This document shows positions 9,037 through 19,551 of a DNA stretch of 64,000 nt, piece by piece (within the stretch, counting starts at the first letter, position 1; each line of letters begins with the position of its first letter). Location: positions 62,001-126,000 of the forward strand of contig CAKZLK010000059.1 in the NCBI GenBank assembly GCA_937125455.1. Direction: 5' to 3'. Made by a program: the position numbers and the translations under genes. The notes under the pieces are model-generated. The model did not search any database. It was not told the DNA's origin and saw only the letters and a list, made by a program, of their open reading frames with translations. The stretch comes from an uncultured Aequorivita sp. (GTDB lineage: Bacteria; Bacteroidota; Bacteroidia; Flavobacteriales; Flavobacteriaceae).

Positions 9037-10748
9037 AACTCTCCTACTTGTTTTTAATCGGTTTCTTGTTCTTTTCCTGCAAAGAAAAACCAAAAGTTCA
9101 GAACCTAGTTGAAAAGCCCAAAGTTGAAATAAAAAAGGCCGTAATTGCTGATAGTGCAATGGTTGTTTCAGCACGGGCCGAAGCTTCACGAATAGGTTCA
9201 GAAATACTTAAAAAGGGTGGTAACGCTTTTGATGCAATGATTGCCACCAATATGGCTTTAGCTTTAACCTATCCCAACGCCGGTAACCTTGGCGGCGGCG
9301 GATTTATGGTTTACAGAACCCAATATGGCGAAATTGGCTCTTTAGACTATCGCGAAAAAGCACCACTGGCCGCCACAAAAAATATGTATCTCGATAAAGA
9401 CGGAAACGTTATTCCCAACAAAAGCTCGGTTGGCGCAATGTCCGTTGGTGTTCCGGGAACAGTTGCTGGAATGTTTGCAGTTCACGAAAAATTTGGAAGT
9501 TTACCGATGGAAGTTATTCTGAAACCCGTAATTGAACTTGCCAAAAATGGATATATAATCACCGAGAAAGAGGCCGAAGCTTTGGAAGTATATAAACCCT
9601 ATTTTGAAAAGATGAACGGCCAAAGCATTTTATATTCCAAAACGCTCCAAGCGGATGACACTTTAAAAAATAGTGCGTTGGCAAGCACATTGGAACGCAT
9701 TTCCAAAAACGGTCGAGCCGAGTTTTACGGTGGTGAAACTGGAAAAAAACTAGTTTCATTTCTAAAAGAAAAAGAGGGAATTATCACTTTAAAAGATTTA
9801 GAAGCCTACGAAGCCCAATGGCGCGAACCGGTTGTTTTTCAATATAAGAATTTAAAAATAATCTCCATGGCGCCCCCTTCCAGTGGCGGCATCTGTTTGG
9901 CGCAGATTTTAAAAATGGTGGAGCCATTTCCGATTTCAGATTATGGTCATAATTCAGAGAAATACATTCAAGTTTTGGCTGAAGCCGAACGCCGTGCTTA
10001 TGCCGACAGGAGCTATTATTTGGGCGATCCGGATTTTGTTGATAATCCAGCAGATTCATTACTTTCCGAAGCCTATCTTTCCGAAAGGATGGAAAGTTTT
10101 TCCTTTGAAGCTGCAACACCTTCCTCTGAAATAAAACCAGGTGTAATTATAGGTTACGAAAGCCCTGAGACCACCCATTTTTCTATAGTTGATTCCTTTG
10201 GAAACGCGGTTTCAGTTACTACTACACTCAATTCATCTTTTGGTTCATTATTATACGTTAACGAACTTGGATTCTTTTTAAACAATGAAATGGACGATTT
10301 TAGCGCAAAGCCAGGAGAACCAAATGTGTATGGGTTGGTTGGCGGAAAAGCAAACGCTATCGCACCCCAAAAAAGAATGTTAAGTTCCATGACACCTACC
10401 ATTGTTGAAAAGAACGGAAAACTTTGGATGGTTGTGGGAACTCCTGGCGGTTCCACAATCATAACTTCGGTGGCGCAAACCATTTTAAATGTTTATGAAT
10501 TCAATATGGATATGCAGCAAGCAGTAGACGCCCCTCGTTTTCACCATCAGTGGTTGCCAGACGCAATTCGGTATGAATTTGAAAGGTTTCCTAGAAATTT
10601 AATTGAAGACCTAAAACAAAAAGGATATCCAGAAAACACTGATGCCGATCCAATTATCGGAAAAGTAGACGCCATTTTAAAACTTCCTAACAACAAACTT
10701 CAAGGTGGTGCCGATAGTCGCGGTGACGATACCGCCATTGGTTACTGA
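9033..10748 (+). CDS. ggt: Gamma-glutamyltransferase lipoprotein
   Basis: The 571-residue Ntn-hydrolase has a lipobox ending at Cys16 (LFFSC), which suggests an outer-membrane lipoprotein rather than a soluble periplasmic enzyme. The autoprocessing site is TTHFSIVD, with the new N-terminal nucleophile at Thr380. Other family blocks are NLGGGGFM (85-92), PPSSGG (281-286) and SSMTPTIV (451-458). It hydrolyses glutathione and gamma-glutamyl peptides or transfers the glutamyl group. Its ATG overlaps the TGA of acpH by four bases. Confidence 0.93.
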   Translation: MKLSYLFLIGFLFFSCKEKPKVQNLVEKPKVEIKKAVIADSAMVVSARAEASRIGSEILKKGGNAFDAMIATNMALALTYPNAGNLGGGGFMVYRTQYGEIGSLDYREKAPLAATKNMYLDKDGNVIPNKSSVGAMSVGVPGTVAGMFAVHEKFGSLPMEVILKPVIELAKNGYIITEKEAEALEVYKPYFEKMNGQSILYSKTLQADDTLKNSALASTLERISKNGRAEFYGGETGKKLVSFLKEKEGIITLKDLEAYEAQWREPVVFQYKNLKIISMAPPSSGGICLAQILKMVEPFPISDYGHNSEKYIQVLAEAERRAYADRSYYLGDPDFVDNPADSLLSEAYLSERMESFSFEAATPSSEIKPGVIIGYESPETTHFSIVDSFGNAVSVTTTLNSSFGSLLYVNELGFFLNNEMDDFSAKPGEPNVYGLVGGKANAIAPQKRMLSSMTPTIVEKNGKLWMVVGTPGGSTIITSVAQTILNVYEFNMDMQQAVDAPRFHHQWLPDAIRYEFERFPRNLIEDLKQKGYPENTDADPIIGKVDAILKLPNNKLQGGADSRGDDTAIGY

Positions 10749-11010
10749 TTTTATGCATTTTATGCACTTTTAAACGAAATCTTCTGCATTATATCGAAAC
10801 GTCTAAAATTGGCTGATAAAAAGGTTTAGATTTGAGACAATTAACCAAGGATTTTTAGCGATTTTAGTGTGTCGTTTTTTGAGGAAACTATTTAATTTCA
10901 TCATATCGGTGCATATATATTCAACTTTAAAAAGATTTTTTTTCAAAATTTCTTTATCCAAAATATCCTTATTATAGTATTTCTATGAACTATTGGGTTT
11001 CGTTTAGCCT

Positions 11011-12024
11011 ATGAGAAATAAATCTTTTTTTAAGGATTTATATGCCATTATCGCTCTTGTGATAAGTGGTGCTCTATGTGTTGGATTGATATTCCTTTTA
11101 TGGGATAAAAATGAAAATACTTTGGGTTTTGAGGAAGTACTAAAAAGTATAACCACAATATTTATTGGGGTGAGTGGGTTTCTATCGGCAATCTTAATGT
11201 TTTTTCTGGCTACTTCGGCTATGAATCTAAAGAGAATTAAGGCCAAAATAAACACCAAAATAAACAAGACTACACAGAAAATGCACAATTTCAGAAATAT
11301 TGCTGAAATTTTGTTTAATTCCAATATGTGGCCACCAGGACTAAAAGAATATATTGAAAAGGATTTTGCAAACCTTACCTATTTTGAAGTTAAGGAGTTT
11401 TATAAAGGAAAGTCAAAAGCGGCTATTGAATTTCTTCAGGAAACGCATCATTTTGGTGAAACCGAAAACATCTATCTGGAAATGAAATCTTTGTTAATGA
11501 CGAATCCCTATGAAAAACATATTCCCGAAAACATTAATTATCCCATTTTTTACAACAACAACATTATTGAAAAGTGGGTTGAGCACAAAAGTGGTTCTGG
11601 TCTATGGTATGTTTTTGGTTATAAATTTGGAAATTATAAAGAATCACTTAACCTGGAGGCTGTTTTTGAAAGACACCAAGAAAAAATACTTACCATTGCT
11701 AACACCATAGACCAAGAGGTTTTTGAGGATTCTTCGTTTAATGAAGTATTTTTCTCCAAACTCTGGGAATATATGATAAAAGAGGTTATTCCAAAGCTTT
11801 ACCAATTTCAAGGACAAATGGAGCGAAAAACACCGCGATTGGTTCGCTATTTATATATCATTTTTTTGTTGTTAATGGTTTTTGGGGTACTGTTACCCCT
11901 CACCTATTTGATGCTTGATTTTTCAAATTTGGTAATAATTACTGGCTATTCAATAGTAATAAGTACCATTTTCTATATTTCGATCACCTTTCATGTTTTT
12001 CTTTCCAAAGAAGTAGATCATTAA
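11011..12024 (+). CDS. Unrecognised membrane protein with two N- and two C-terminal helices
   Basis: I do not recognise this 337-residue protein. Hydrophobic segments lie at about 12-31, 47-72, 278-303 and 308-332. They enclose a roughly 200-residue soluble domain that is aromatic-rich and begins with a lysine-rich stretch (KRIKAKINTKINKTTQK). No enzyme motif or signal peptide is visible. The 262-base gap upstream is AT-rich and lacks other genes. Codon usage looks like its neighbours. It stands alone between ggt and uvrA. Confidence 0.7.
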   Translation: MRNKSFFKDLYAIIALVISGALCVGLIFLLWDKNENTLGFEEVLKSITTIFIGVSGFLSAILMFFLATSAMNLKRIKAKINTKINKTTQKMHNFRNIAEILFNSNMWPPGLKEYIEKDFANLTYFEVKEFYKGKSKAAIEFLQETHHFGETENIYLEMKSLLMTNPYEKHIPENINYPIFYNNNIIEKWVEHKSGSGLWYVFGYKFGNYKESLNLEAVFERHQEKILTIANTIDQEVFEDSSFNEVFFSKLWEYMIKEVIPKLYQFQGQMERKTPRLVRYLYIIFLLLMVFGVLLPLTYLMLDFSNLVIITGYSIVISTIFYISITFHVFLSKEVDH

Positions 12025-12104
12025 AGTTTTAAAAAGACCTTATTTTTCATTAAAAATTAACACCCGCAAGATGCCATGCTTTCTTTATTTTCCATTCTAT
12101 TGAG

Positions 12105-12112
12105 TATCTTTG
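12105..12112 (+). promoter_or_regulatory. Bacteroidetes -7 element of uvrA (TATCTTTG)
   Basis: An exact TAnnTTTG match ending six bases before the uvrA ATG at 12119. Transcription would begin at or beside the start codon, so the mRNA may be leaderless. Confidence 0.55.
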
Positions 12113-12118
12113 CAAACT

Positions 12119-14950
12119 ATGTCAAAAAATGAGGATTTTATTGAGGTTTTGGGCGCCCGCGTCCACAACCTAAAGAACATTGACGTTCGAATTCCAAGAG
12201 AAAAATTAGTAGTAATTACAGGGCTTTCCGGCAGCGGGAAATCCTCTTTGGCGTTTGATACCATTTATGCCGAAGGGCAGCGCCGTTATATTGAAACTTT
12301 TTCTGCCTATGCCCGTCAGTTTTTGGGAAGTTTGGAACGCCCCGATGTTGATAAAATTGAAGGGCTTTCTCCAGTAATCGCAATTGAACAAAAAACGACC
12401 AGTAAAAGTCCGCGTTCTACCGTTGGTACAATTACTGAAATTTATGATTTTCTTCGTCTTTTTTACGCTCGTGCAAGTGATGCCTATAGTTACAACACTG
12501 GTGAAAAAATGGTGAGCTATAGTGATGATAAAATCAAACAGCTTATTTTAGAAGATTTTGCTGATAAAAAAGTGAGCATCCTTGCTCCTGTTATTCGTTC
12601 CCGAAAAGGGCATTACCGTGAGCTTTTTGAACAAATTGCGAAACAAGGTTTTCTGAAAGTTCGTGTGGACGGTGAAGTTCGCGATATTGTAAGTGGAATG
12701 AAAGTGGATCGCTATAAAACCCACGATATTGAAATTGTAATAGATCGATTGAAAGTTTCAACTGAAAGCGATAATAACAAGCGCCTTTCCGAAACTATAA
12801 ACACCGCTATGTACCACGGCGATCATGTTTTAATGGTTTTGGACAACGATACCGGTGAGGCTCGCTATTTTAGCCGTTCTTTAATGTGCCCTTCATCTGG
12901 AATTTCATATCCTAACCCAGAACCGAACAATTTTTCATTCAATTCCCCAAAAGGGATGTGCCAGAATTGTAAAGGATTAGGAAAGCTTTACGAAGTGAAT
13001 TTAAACAAGCTTGTTCCAAACCCAAAACTTTCCATTAAACAAGGAGCCTTGGCACCTCATGGACCACAAAAAAGCAATTGGATTTTCAAACAGCTTGAAT
13101 TGATTGCGGAACGTTTCAATTTTAAAATGAGTGATCCCTTTGAAAGTATTCCCCAAAAAGCAAAAGATGTTATCTTTTATGGCGGAAATGAAAAGTTTGA
13201 TATTGAATCCAAGGCACTTGGTATCACCCGAAGCTATAAAATAGACTTTGAAGGGGTCGCCACATTCATCCAAAATACATTTGACGCTAACGAATCTACT
13301 TCATTGAAACGTTGGGCCAAGGAATATATGGATAAAATACCGTGCCCAGAATGCAACGGAACACGACTTCGAAAAGAATCGCTTTACTTTAAAGTGAACG
13401 AAAAGAATATTGCCGAACTCGCCCATATGGATGTTGTTGAGTTGGCAGAATGGTTTGGGAATCTCCATAAAAACATATCGGAAATACAATTAAAAATAGC
13501 CTCCGAAATTATAAAAGAAGTGCGTTCGCGGCTTCAGTTTTTGGTGGATGTTGGTCTCACTTATTTAGCATTGGATAGAAGTTCAAAATCGCTTTCTGGT
13601 GGAGAAGCACAGCGAATCCGGTTGGCAACTCAGATTGGATCTCAGTTGGTCGGCGTACTTTATATATTGGATGAACCTAGTATTGGGCTACATCAACGCG
13701 ACAACGAGCGCCTGATATATTCTTTAAAACAATTAAGAGAGCTTGGCAATTCAGTTATTGTTGTAGAGCATGATAAAGACATGATAGAAAGTGCAGACTA
13801 TGTTATCGATATTGGTCCTGCAGCTGGAAAGCACGGTGGTGAAATTGTTTCCGAAGGAACACCTAAAGAAATTGAAAAACACCACACCCTTACCGCAGAT
13901 TACTTAAATGGGCGAAAAAAAATAGAAATACCGAAGAAAAGAAGAGAAGGAAACGGCAAGACGCTAACGCTAAAAGGAGCTTCGGGAAACAACTTAAAAA
14001 ATTTATCGGTTGAATTTCCTTTGGGGAAAATGATTGGCGTAACAGGAGTTTCTGGAAGTGGAAAAAGCACCCTCATAAATGAAACTCTCTACCCAATTTT
14101 AAATGCCCATTTTTTCAATGGGGTCAAAAAACCGATGCCTTATAAAAAAATTGAAGGGCTTGAAAACATTGATAAAGTAATAGATATAAACCAATCGCCA
14201 ATAGGCAGAACACCTCGGAGTAACCCCGCAACCTATACCGGCGTTTTTTCAGAAATTAGAAATCTTTTCGCCAAAACTTCCGAAGCAATGATCCGCGGAT
14301 ATAAACCGGGTCGCTTTAGCTTTAATGTTGCTGGTGGACGCTGTGAAACATGCAAAGGAGCGGGACTACGCGTTATTGAAATGAATTTCCTGCCCGATGT
14401 ATATGTTGAATGTGAAACGTGCCAAGGAAAACGTTTCAACCGTGAAACTTTGGAAATTCGATACAAAGGAAAATCCATTTACGATGTTTTGGAAATGACT
14501 ATTAATGAAGCAAGTGATTTTTTTGAGAATATTCCAAAAATATATCGAAAGGTAAAAACGATTCAAGATGTAGGTTTGGGCTACATTACGCTTGGGCAAC
14601 AATCTACCACACTTTCGGGTGGTGAGGCACAACGTATTAAACTTGCAACAGAACTTTCAAAACGCGATACAGGGAATACTTTTTATATTTTGGACGAACC
14701 CACAACAGGGCTTCATTTTGAAGATATACGCGTATTGATGATTGTTTTGAACAAATTAGTTGATAAAGGCAATACGGTATTGATAATTGAACACAATCTA
14801 GATGTTATTAAAACCGTTGATTATATAATAGATATTGGCCCTGAAGGTGGGAAACAAGGAGGAAAAATTATGGCTTTGGGCACACCCGAGGAAATTGCCA
14901 ATCACAAAAAAAGCTATACAGCTAAATTCCTTAAAAAAGAATTACATTAG
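12119..14950 (+). CDS. uvrA: Excinuclease ABC subunit A
   Basis: The 943-residue DNA damage sensor of nucleotide excision repair. Two ABC modules are complete: Walker [10 protein letters not shown] and GVSGSGKST, signatures [14 protein letters not shown] and [14 protein letters not shown], and Walker [13 protein letters not shown] and [12 protein letters not shown]. The second zinc module has CETCKGAG and CETCQGKRF. The first has CPSSG where most UvrA proteins have CPxC, so one of its four cysteines is serine; CQNCKGLG supplies the other pair. An in-frame TTG at 12110 lies inside the promoter -7 element, so the ATG at 12119 is preferred. The LOG gene follows on the same strand after 32 bases. 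Confidence 0.96.
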   Translation: MSKNEDFIEVLGARVHNLKNIDVRIPREKLVVITGLSGSGKSSLAFDTIYAEGQRRYIETFSAYARQFLGSLERPDVDKIEGLSPVIAIEQKTTSKSPRSTVGTITEIYDFLRLFYARASDAYSYNTGEKMVSYSDDKIKQLILEDFADKKVSILAPVIRSRKGHYRELFEQIAKQGFLKVRVDGEVRDIVSGMKVDRYKTHDIEIVIDRLKVSTESDNNKRLSETINTAMYHGDHVLMVLDNDTGEARYFSRSLMCPSSGISYPNPEPNNFSFNSPKGMCQNCKGLGKLYEVNLNKLVPNPKLSIKQGALAPHGPQKSNWIFKQLELIAERFNFKMSDPFESIPQKAKDVIFYGGNEKFDIESKALGITRSYKIDFEGVATFIQNTFDANESTSLKRWAKEYMDKIPCPECNGTRLRKESLYFKVNEKNIAELAHMDVVELAEWFGNLHKNISEIQLKIASEIIKEVRSRLQFLVDVGLTYLALDRSSKSLSGGEAQRIRLATQIGSQLVGVLYILDEPSIGLHQRDNERLIYSLKQLRELGNSVIVVEHDKDMIESADYVIDIGPAAGKHGGEIVSEGTPKEIEKHHTLTADYLNGRKKIEIPKKRREGNGKTLTLKGASGNNLKNLSVEFPLGKMIGVTGVSGSGKSTLINETLYPILNAHFFNGVKKPMPYKKIEGLENIDKVIDINQSPIGRTPRSNPATYTGVFSEIRNLFAKTSEAMIRGYKPGRFSFNVAGGRCETCKGAGLRVIEMNFLPDVYVECETCQGKRFNRETLEIRYKGKSIYDVLEMTINEASDFFENIPKIYRKVKTIQDVGLGYITLGQQSTTLSGGEAQRIKLATELSKRDTGNTFYILDEPTTGLHFEDIRVLMIVLNKLVDKGNTVLIIEHNLDVIKTVDYIIDIGPEGGKQGGKIMALGTPEEIANHKKSYTAKFLKKELH

Positions 14951-14982
14951 CAAATATCGCTATCGAAAATTGAATTTGAAAA

Positions 14983-15672
14983 ATGAGAGACGAACAAGTA
15001 CCAAAAAATTGGAATGAAGTAAAATCAAACGATTCTTGGGCCATATTTAAGATTATGGGGGAGTTTGTGAATGGATATGAAAAAATGAGCCGGATTGGTC
15101 CTTGCGTATCCATATTTGGATCCGCCCGGACAAAACCTGACAATAAATATTACAAACTAGCAGAAAGTATTGCTAAAAAAATAACAGAAAACGGTTATGG
15201 GGTTATCACCGGCGGTGGTCCTGGGATTATGGAAGCGGGAAATAAAGGCGCACACTTGGCTGGCGGGACTTCTGTAGGTCTGAATATCACATTGCCTTTT
15301 GAACAACATGACAACCCCTATATTGATGGCGACAAAAGTATTGATTTTGATTACTTTTTTGTTCGAAAAGTAATGTTCGTGAAATATTCGCAAGGGTTTG
15401 TGGTTATGCCCGGAGGGTTTGGTACACTTGATGAATTTTTTGAAGCATTAACTCTCATACAAACCCATAAGATTGATAAATTTCCTATTATACTGGTAGG
15501 TACCGAATTTTGGGGTGGACTTTTTGAATGGGTCAAAACTACCCTTTTACACGCCAACAATAATGTAAATGCTGAAGATTTAGATCTTGTTCACTTAGTT
15601 GATACAGAGGATGAAGTTCTTAAAATATTAAATGAATTCTATAACGAATACAATCTAAGCCCGAACTTTTAA
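14983..15672 (+). CDS. LOG-family / TIGR00730 Rossmann-fold protein
   Basis: The 229-residue protein has the lysine-decarboxylase-like (LOG) fold, with GGGPGIMEAGNKGA (77-90) and the diagnostic PGGFGTLDEF (143-152) with an Arg128-Lys129 pair. Characterised LOG proteins hydrolyse nucleoside 5'-monophosphates such as cytokinin ribotides to base and ribose phosphate. In this non-plant-associated context a general nucleotide phosphoribohydrolase role is inferred. It sits between uvrA and the M1-like gene, all on the plus strand with short gaps. Confidence 0.9.
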   Translation: MRDEQVPKNWNEVKSNDSWAIFKIMGEFVNGYEKMSRIGPCVSIFGSARTKPDNKYYKLAESIAKKITENGYGVITGGGPGIMEAGNKGAHLAGGTSVGLNITLPFEQHDNPYIDGDKSIDFDYFFVRKVMFVKYSQGFVVMPGGFGTLDEFFEALTLIQTHKIDKFPIILVGTEFWGGLFEWVKTTLLHANNNVNAEDLDLVHLVDTEDEVLKILNEFYNEYNLSPNF

Positions 15673-15689
15673 TCTTCAACAATATTTTC

Positions 15690-18503
15690 TTGAAACTTCG
15701 ACTCATTTTATATAGTATTTTATTCTGCTTGACCGCACAGGTCTCAGCGCAGCACACCCTAACAATTGATGCGACGCTGAATCCTTCTCAAAAAACACTT
15801 AAGGTTAAACAACAAATTACATATAAAAATACGTCCAAAGACACTTTAAAAGAAATTTATCTATTTGATTGGGCCAATAGTTTTTCTTCTAAAATCACGC
15901 CTTTAGGGAAACGTTTTGCCGAAAACTATGAAAGTGCATTTCACTTTGAAAAAAACGAAGATCGCGGAAGAACTACTATTGAAAAAATCTATAATAACTC
16001 CACAGTTCCAATACAATGGAAACGAGGCAATGCCGCTGATATATTAATTGTTATTCCAAAAACTCCATTAAAACCAGGAGACAGCTACATTTTCAATCTG
16101 GAGTATGAAGTAAAAATATCCGACGACAGATTTACACGTTACGGAGTAAGCAAAGAAAATAATTATAAGTTGCGCTATTGGTATATTGCTCCAGCCTTTT
16201 ATAATGGTGAATGGCAAGTATACAGCAATAAAAACACAGATGATTTATTTTTGACGCCTTCAGCATTTTCAATCTCACTTCATCTACCAGAAGCTTATAC
16301 TGTTACTTCAGATTTTGATTTAGTTTCGGAAACCACTTCTCAAAATATAAAAACTACGAAACTTTATGGGAATGATCGGACAGAAGCAATTTTATATCTC
16401 GAAAAAAATCCAACCTTTGAAACTATTGAGACCGATAGGCTAAAAATTGTTACCAATCTTCAAAACAGCAGAATAAACCCACCTGTACAAGCTTTGATGA
16501 TAGACCGGGTTGTTCGGTTTTTAGACTCAAAACTTGGGCCCTATCCGTTTGAAAAAATGGTCATTAGTGAAACTGACTATAAAACAAATCCTGTTTACGG
16601 TCTTAATCAATTACCCAGTTTTATCAGTCCCTTCCCTGATGGGTTTGAGTATGATATGGAGCAACTCAAAACCATTAGTCGCCATTATATTGATAATACG
16701 TTTATACTAAATTCCCGAAATGATTATTGGTTACAAAATGCATTACAGATTTACTTAATGATGGAATATGTGGATACCTATTATCCAAAAATGAAGATAA
16801 TAGGCAACCTTAGCAATTGGTGGGTAATCCGCTGGGCACACGCCGCCGATTTAGAATTTAATGACCAATACCCTATTCTTTATTTGAATATGGCTCGCAA
16901 TAATATCCATCAATCACTTACCACACCAAAGGATTCACTACTGAAATTCAATATGAATATTGCCAATGGTTATTACGGCGCGAGTGGTTTGCGTTATTTA
17001 AGCGATTATTTAGGCGACAATGTTTTGAATAAAAGCATAAAGGAATTCTATTCTGAAAACAAATTGAAACCAATTCAATCTTCAGATTTTGAAGCATTTC
17101 TTTCTGAAAGAACAACGCTTCCAATCAATTGGTTTTTTGAAGACTTTGCAGACACCCGAACCACAATAGATTTTAAAATAAAAAAAGTAGAAAAGAAAGG
17201 AGACTCTTTGAAGGTTTTCATCAAAAACACCAGAAAATCAGAACTTCCAGTATCCTTGTATGGCTTAAATAAAGACGAGGTTGTATATAAAACCTGGACC
17301 AAACCTATAGACAGTATTTCTTCCATAACCATTCCTGCAGAAAACATTAGGAAATTGGCGCTAAATTATGAAGGAAGGATGCCCGAATACAATCGCAGAA
17401 ACAACTTTAAGGCGGTAAAAGGGCTTTTGGACAAACCCCTTCAATTTCGCCTTTTTCAAGATGTTGAAGATCCAAATTACACACAGTTTTTCTTTATGCC
17501 AATTTTTGAGTACAACCTCTATGACGGGGTATCGGCTGGACTTCGGCTTTATAACAAAACGGTACTTCCGAAGGCGGTACATTACAGTTTGGAGCCACAG
17601 TTTGGTTTCCGTTCCAAAAAGCTTGTTGGTCGCGCTTCTGTAAGCTATACCCAAACTATGAACGAAGGAAATTTGTACGCAATGCGCTACGGTTTTTCGG
17701 GAAATTATTATTCGTATGATCGCGGATTGTTTTATAAACGTTTTACGCCCTATATAACTTTCGCTTTTAGAAATGATGATTTGCGCAACAATGAAAAACA
17801 GTTCATAAATCTTCGGAACGTAAATGTATATAAAGATGAAGATCCGAACGATCCTAATCAGGAGCCAAACTACAGTGTGTTTAATATGCAGTATGTTTAT
17901 TCCAATCCAAATCTGATTAACTATTTTAGAAGTGTTGTAGACTATGAAATTTCATCGAAGTTCAGCAAAGTATCCGTGAATGTTGAATACCGAAAGCTCT
18001 TTTTGAGCAATCGCCAGCTTAACCTTCGCTTTTTTGCAGGTGCTTTTCTATTTAATGATACACAAGAAGACGAAGATTTTTTCAGCTTTGCCTTGGACCG
18101 TCCCAACGATTATCTGTTTGATTATAACTATTATGGAAGAAGTGAAGATTCAGGCCTGTTCAGCCAGCAGTTGATTATTGCCGAAGGAGGTTTTAAATCA
18201 CAGCTGGAACCAGCTTATGCCAACAGTTGGATAGCAACGGCAAACGCGAGCACCAATATTTGGAGATGGATTTATGCCTACGGCGATGTAGGTCTTGTTC
18301 ATAATAAAGCACGCGGCACAAATGCCGTTTTTGATAGCGGAGTGCGTCTCAGTTTAGTAGCAGATTATTTTGAGCTTTATTTTCCTGTATATTCCAGTTT
18401 AGGCTTCGAGCCAAGTTTGCCACATTATGATGAAAAGGTCCGGTTTATTGTTACGATAAGCCCAAAAACTTTATTGAGTCTCTTCACTCGAAGATGGTAT
18501 TGA
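15690..18503 (+). CDS. M1 peptidase-like exported protein fused to an outer-membrane beta-barrel, zinc site lost
   Basis: The start is the TTG at 15690, because a clean signal peptide (MKLRLILYSILFCLTAQVSA) begins there and the next in-frame Met is far downstream. The 937-residue protein has an M1-aminopeptidase-like N-terminal half: a beta domain at about 20-230 and a helical region at 260-480. Where M1 enzymes have HExxH and WLNEG, this protein reads RHYIDN (331-336) and WLQNA (347-351). The catalytic Glu, second His and third-ligand Glu are therefore replaced. Residues about 600-937 alternate polar and aromatic strands and end SLFTRRWY, as expected for a beta-barrel with a C-terminal aromatic. 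It is likely a non-catalytic surface or periplasmic binding protein. Confidence 0.75.
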   Translation: MKLRLILYSILFCLTAQVSAQHTLTIDATLNPSQKTLKVKQQITYKNTSKDTLKEIYLFDWANSFSSKITPLGKRFAENYESAFHFEKNEDRGRTTIEKIYNNSTVPIQWKRGNAADILIVIPKTPLKPGDSYIFNLEYEVKISDDRFTRYGVSKENNYKLRYWYIAPAFYNGEWQVYSNKNTDDLFLTPSAFSISLHLPEAYTVTSDFDLVSETTSQNIKTTKLYGNDRTEAILYLEKNPTFETIETDRLKIVTNLQNSRINPPVQALMIDRVVRFLDSKLGPYPFEKMVISETDYKTNPVYGLNQLPSFISPFPDGFEYDMEQLKTISRHYIDNTFILNSRNDYWLQNALQIYLMMEYVDTYYPKMKIIGNLSNWWVIRWAHAADLEFNDQYPILYLNMARNNIHQSLTTPKDSLLKFNMNIANGYYGASGLRYLSDYLGDNVLNKSIKEFYSENKLKPIQSSDFEAFLSERTTLPINWFFEDFADTRTTIDFKIKKVEKKGDSLKVFIKNTRKSELPVSLYGLNKDEVVYKTWTKPIDSISSITIPAENIRKLALNYEGRMPEYNRRNNFKAVKGLLDKPLQFRLFQDVEDPNYTQFFFMPIFEYNLYDGVSAGLRLYNKTVLPKAVHYSLEPQFGFRSKKLVGRASVSYTQTMNEGNLYAMRYGFSGNYYSYDRGLFYKRFTPYITFAFRNDDLRNNEKQFINLRNVNVYKDEDPNDPNQEPNYSVFNMQYVYSNPNLINYFRSVVDYEISSKFSKVSVNVEYRKLFLSNRQLNLRFFAGAFLFNDTQEDEDFFSFALDRPNDYLFDYNYYGRSEDSGLFSQQLIIAEGGFKSQLEPAYANSWIATANASTNIWRWIYAYGDVGLVHNKARGTNAVFDSGVRLSLVADYFELYFPVYSSLGFEPSLPHYDEKVRFIVTISPKTLLSLFTRRWY

Positions 18504-18522
18504 TTTTAGGATTAGCTCCGGT

Positions 18523-19545
18523 CTATTTGTAGTTATTGATTATCTCCAGAAATTTTTTATGCATTTCATCTGAATAATCTAAATGGGTCACTATCCTAAG
18601 TTTCCCCTGCCCCATTCCACTAATTTTTATGTTTTTCTGAAGTAAATCGTTTATAAATTTTTCTTCTGAAATTCCTTCAGAGAGGTAAAAAATTACAATA
18701 TTCGTTTCTGTAGGCTCTACTTTTCGAATATAGGAATGTTGTGAAAGTGTGTGAGCAATTTCAGATGCTTTTTTATGGTCTTCAGCCAAACGTTCAAATT
18801 GATTGTCCAAAGCATAAATTCCAGCCGCAGCCATAAAACCTATCTGGCGCATACCACCGCCCAAAACTTTGCGAACGCGCATGGCTTTTTTCATAATTTC
18901 ATTATTGCCCAATAAAACACTTCCCATAGGTGTTCCCAAGCCTTTGCTCAAACAAACTGAAATAGTATCAAAAACTTTTCCGTAGTTCTTTGGGGTTTCC
19001 TTTTTTGCTATCAATGCATTCCATATTCTAGCGCCGTCCAGGTGAAGACCCAAACTGTGATTATCACAAACTTGACGGATTTTTTCAATTTCAGAAAAAT
19101 CATAACAAGCGCCTCCCCCTTTATTTGTTGTGTTTTCCAAACAAACCAGGCTCGTTAATGGACTGTGGTAAAAATCTGGCGGATTGATACTTTCCGCTAC
19201 TTGTGCTGCGGTAATCATCCCTCGGTTGCCGTCTATTAATTTACAAGAAACTCCGCTATTAAAAGAAACTCCCCCTCCTTCGTAATTATAAACATGTGCC
19301 CATTTATCGGCTATCAATTGTTCTCCAGGTTGGGTGTGCATTTTTATTGCGGCTTGATTCGCCATGCTTCCACTTGGAAAGAAAAGTGCAGCATCCATCC
19401 CAAACATCTCAGCGAGTTTTTTTTCCAGCCTATTTGCGGTGGGGTCTTCCTTATACACATCATCGCCCACTTCGGCATTTACTATTGCTTGCATCATTCC
19501 CGGTGTCGGGCGGGTTACGGTGTCACTTCTTAAATCTATTATCAT
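18523..19545 (-). CDS. ltaE: Low-specificity L-threonine aldolase
   Basis: The 340-residue PLP enzyme of the beta-eliminating lyase family begins IDLRSDTVTRPTPGM, the characteristic start. It has LHLDGARIWNA (167-177) around the cofactor-interacting Asp, and the Schiff-base lysine in CLSKGLGTPMGS (Lys201). It cleaves L-threonine and allo-threonine to glycine and acetaldehyde. It begins six bases after the stop of an exported hypothetical protein on the same strand, so the two probably share a transcript. It is convergent with the M1-like gene across 19 bases without a terminator. Confidence 0.93.
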   Translation of the reverse strand: MIIDLRSDTVTRPTPGMMQAIVNAEVGDDVYKEDPTANRLEKKLAEMFGMDAALFFPSGSMANQAAIKMHTQPGEQLIADKWAHVYNYEGGGVSFNSGVSCKLIDGNRGMITAAQVAESINPPDFYHSPLTSLVCLENTTNKGGGACYDFSEIEKIRQVCDNHSLGLHLDGARIWNALIAKKETPKNYGKVFDTISVCLSKGLGTPMGSVLLGNNEIMKKAMRVRKVLGGGMRQIGFMAAAGIYALDNQFERLAEDHKKASEIAHTLSQHSYIRKVEPTETNIVIFYLSEGISEEKFINDLLQKNIKISGMGQGKLRIVTHLDYSDEMHKKFLEIINNYK

Positions 19546-19551
19546 ATTTTT

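Noticed and set aside
12110-12118. TTG at 12110 as an alternative uvrA start.
   Set aside because: The codon lies inside the TATCTTTG -7 element; the ATG at 12119 directly precedes the conserved core.
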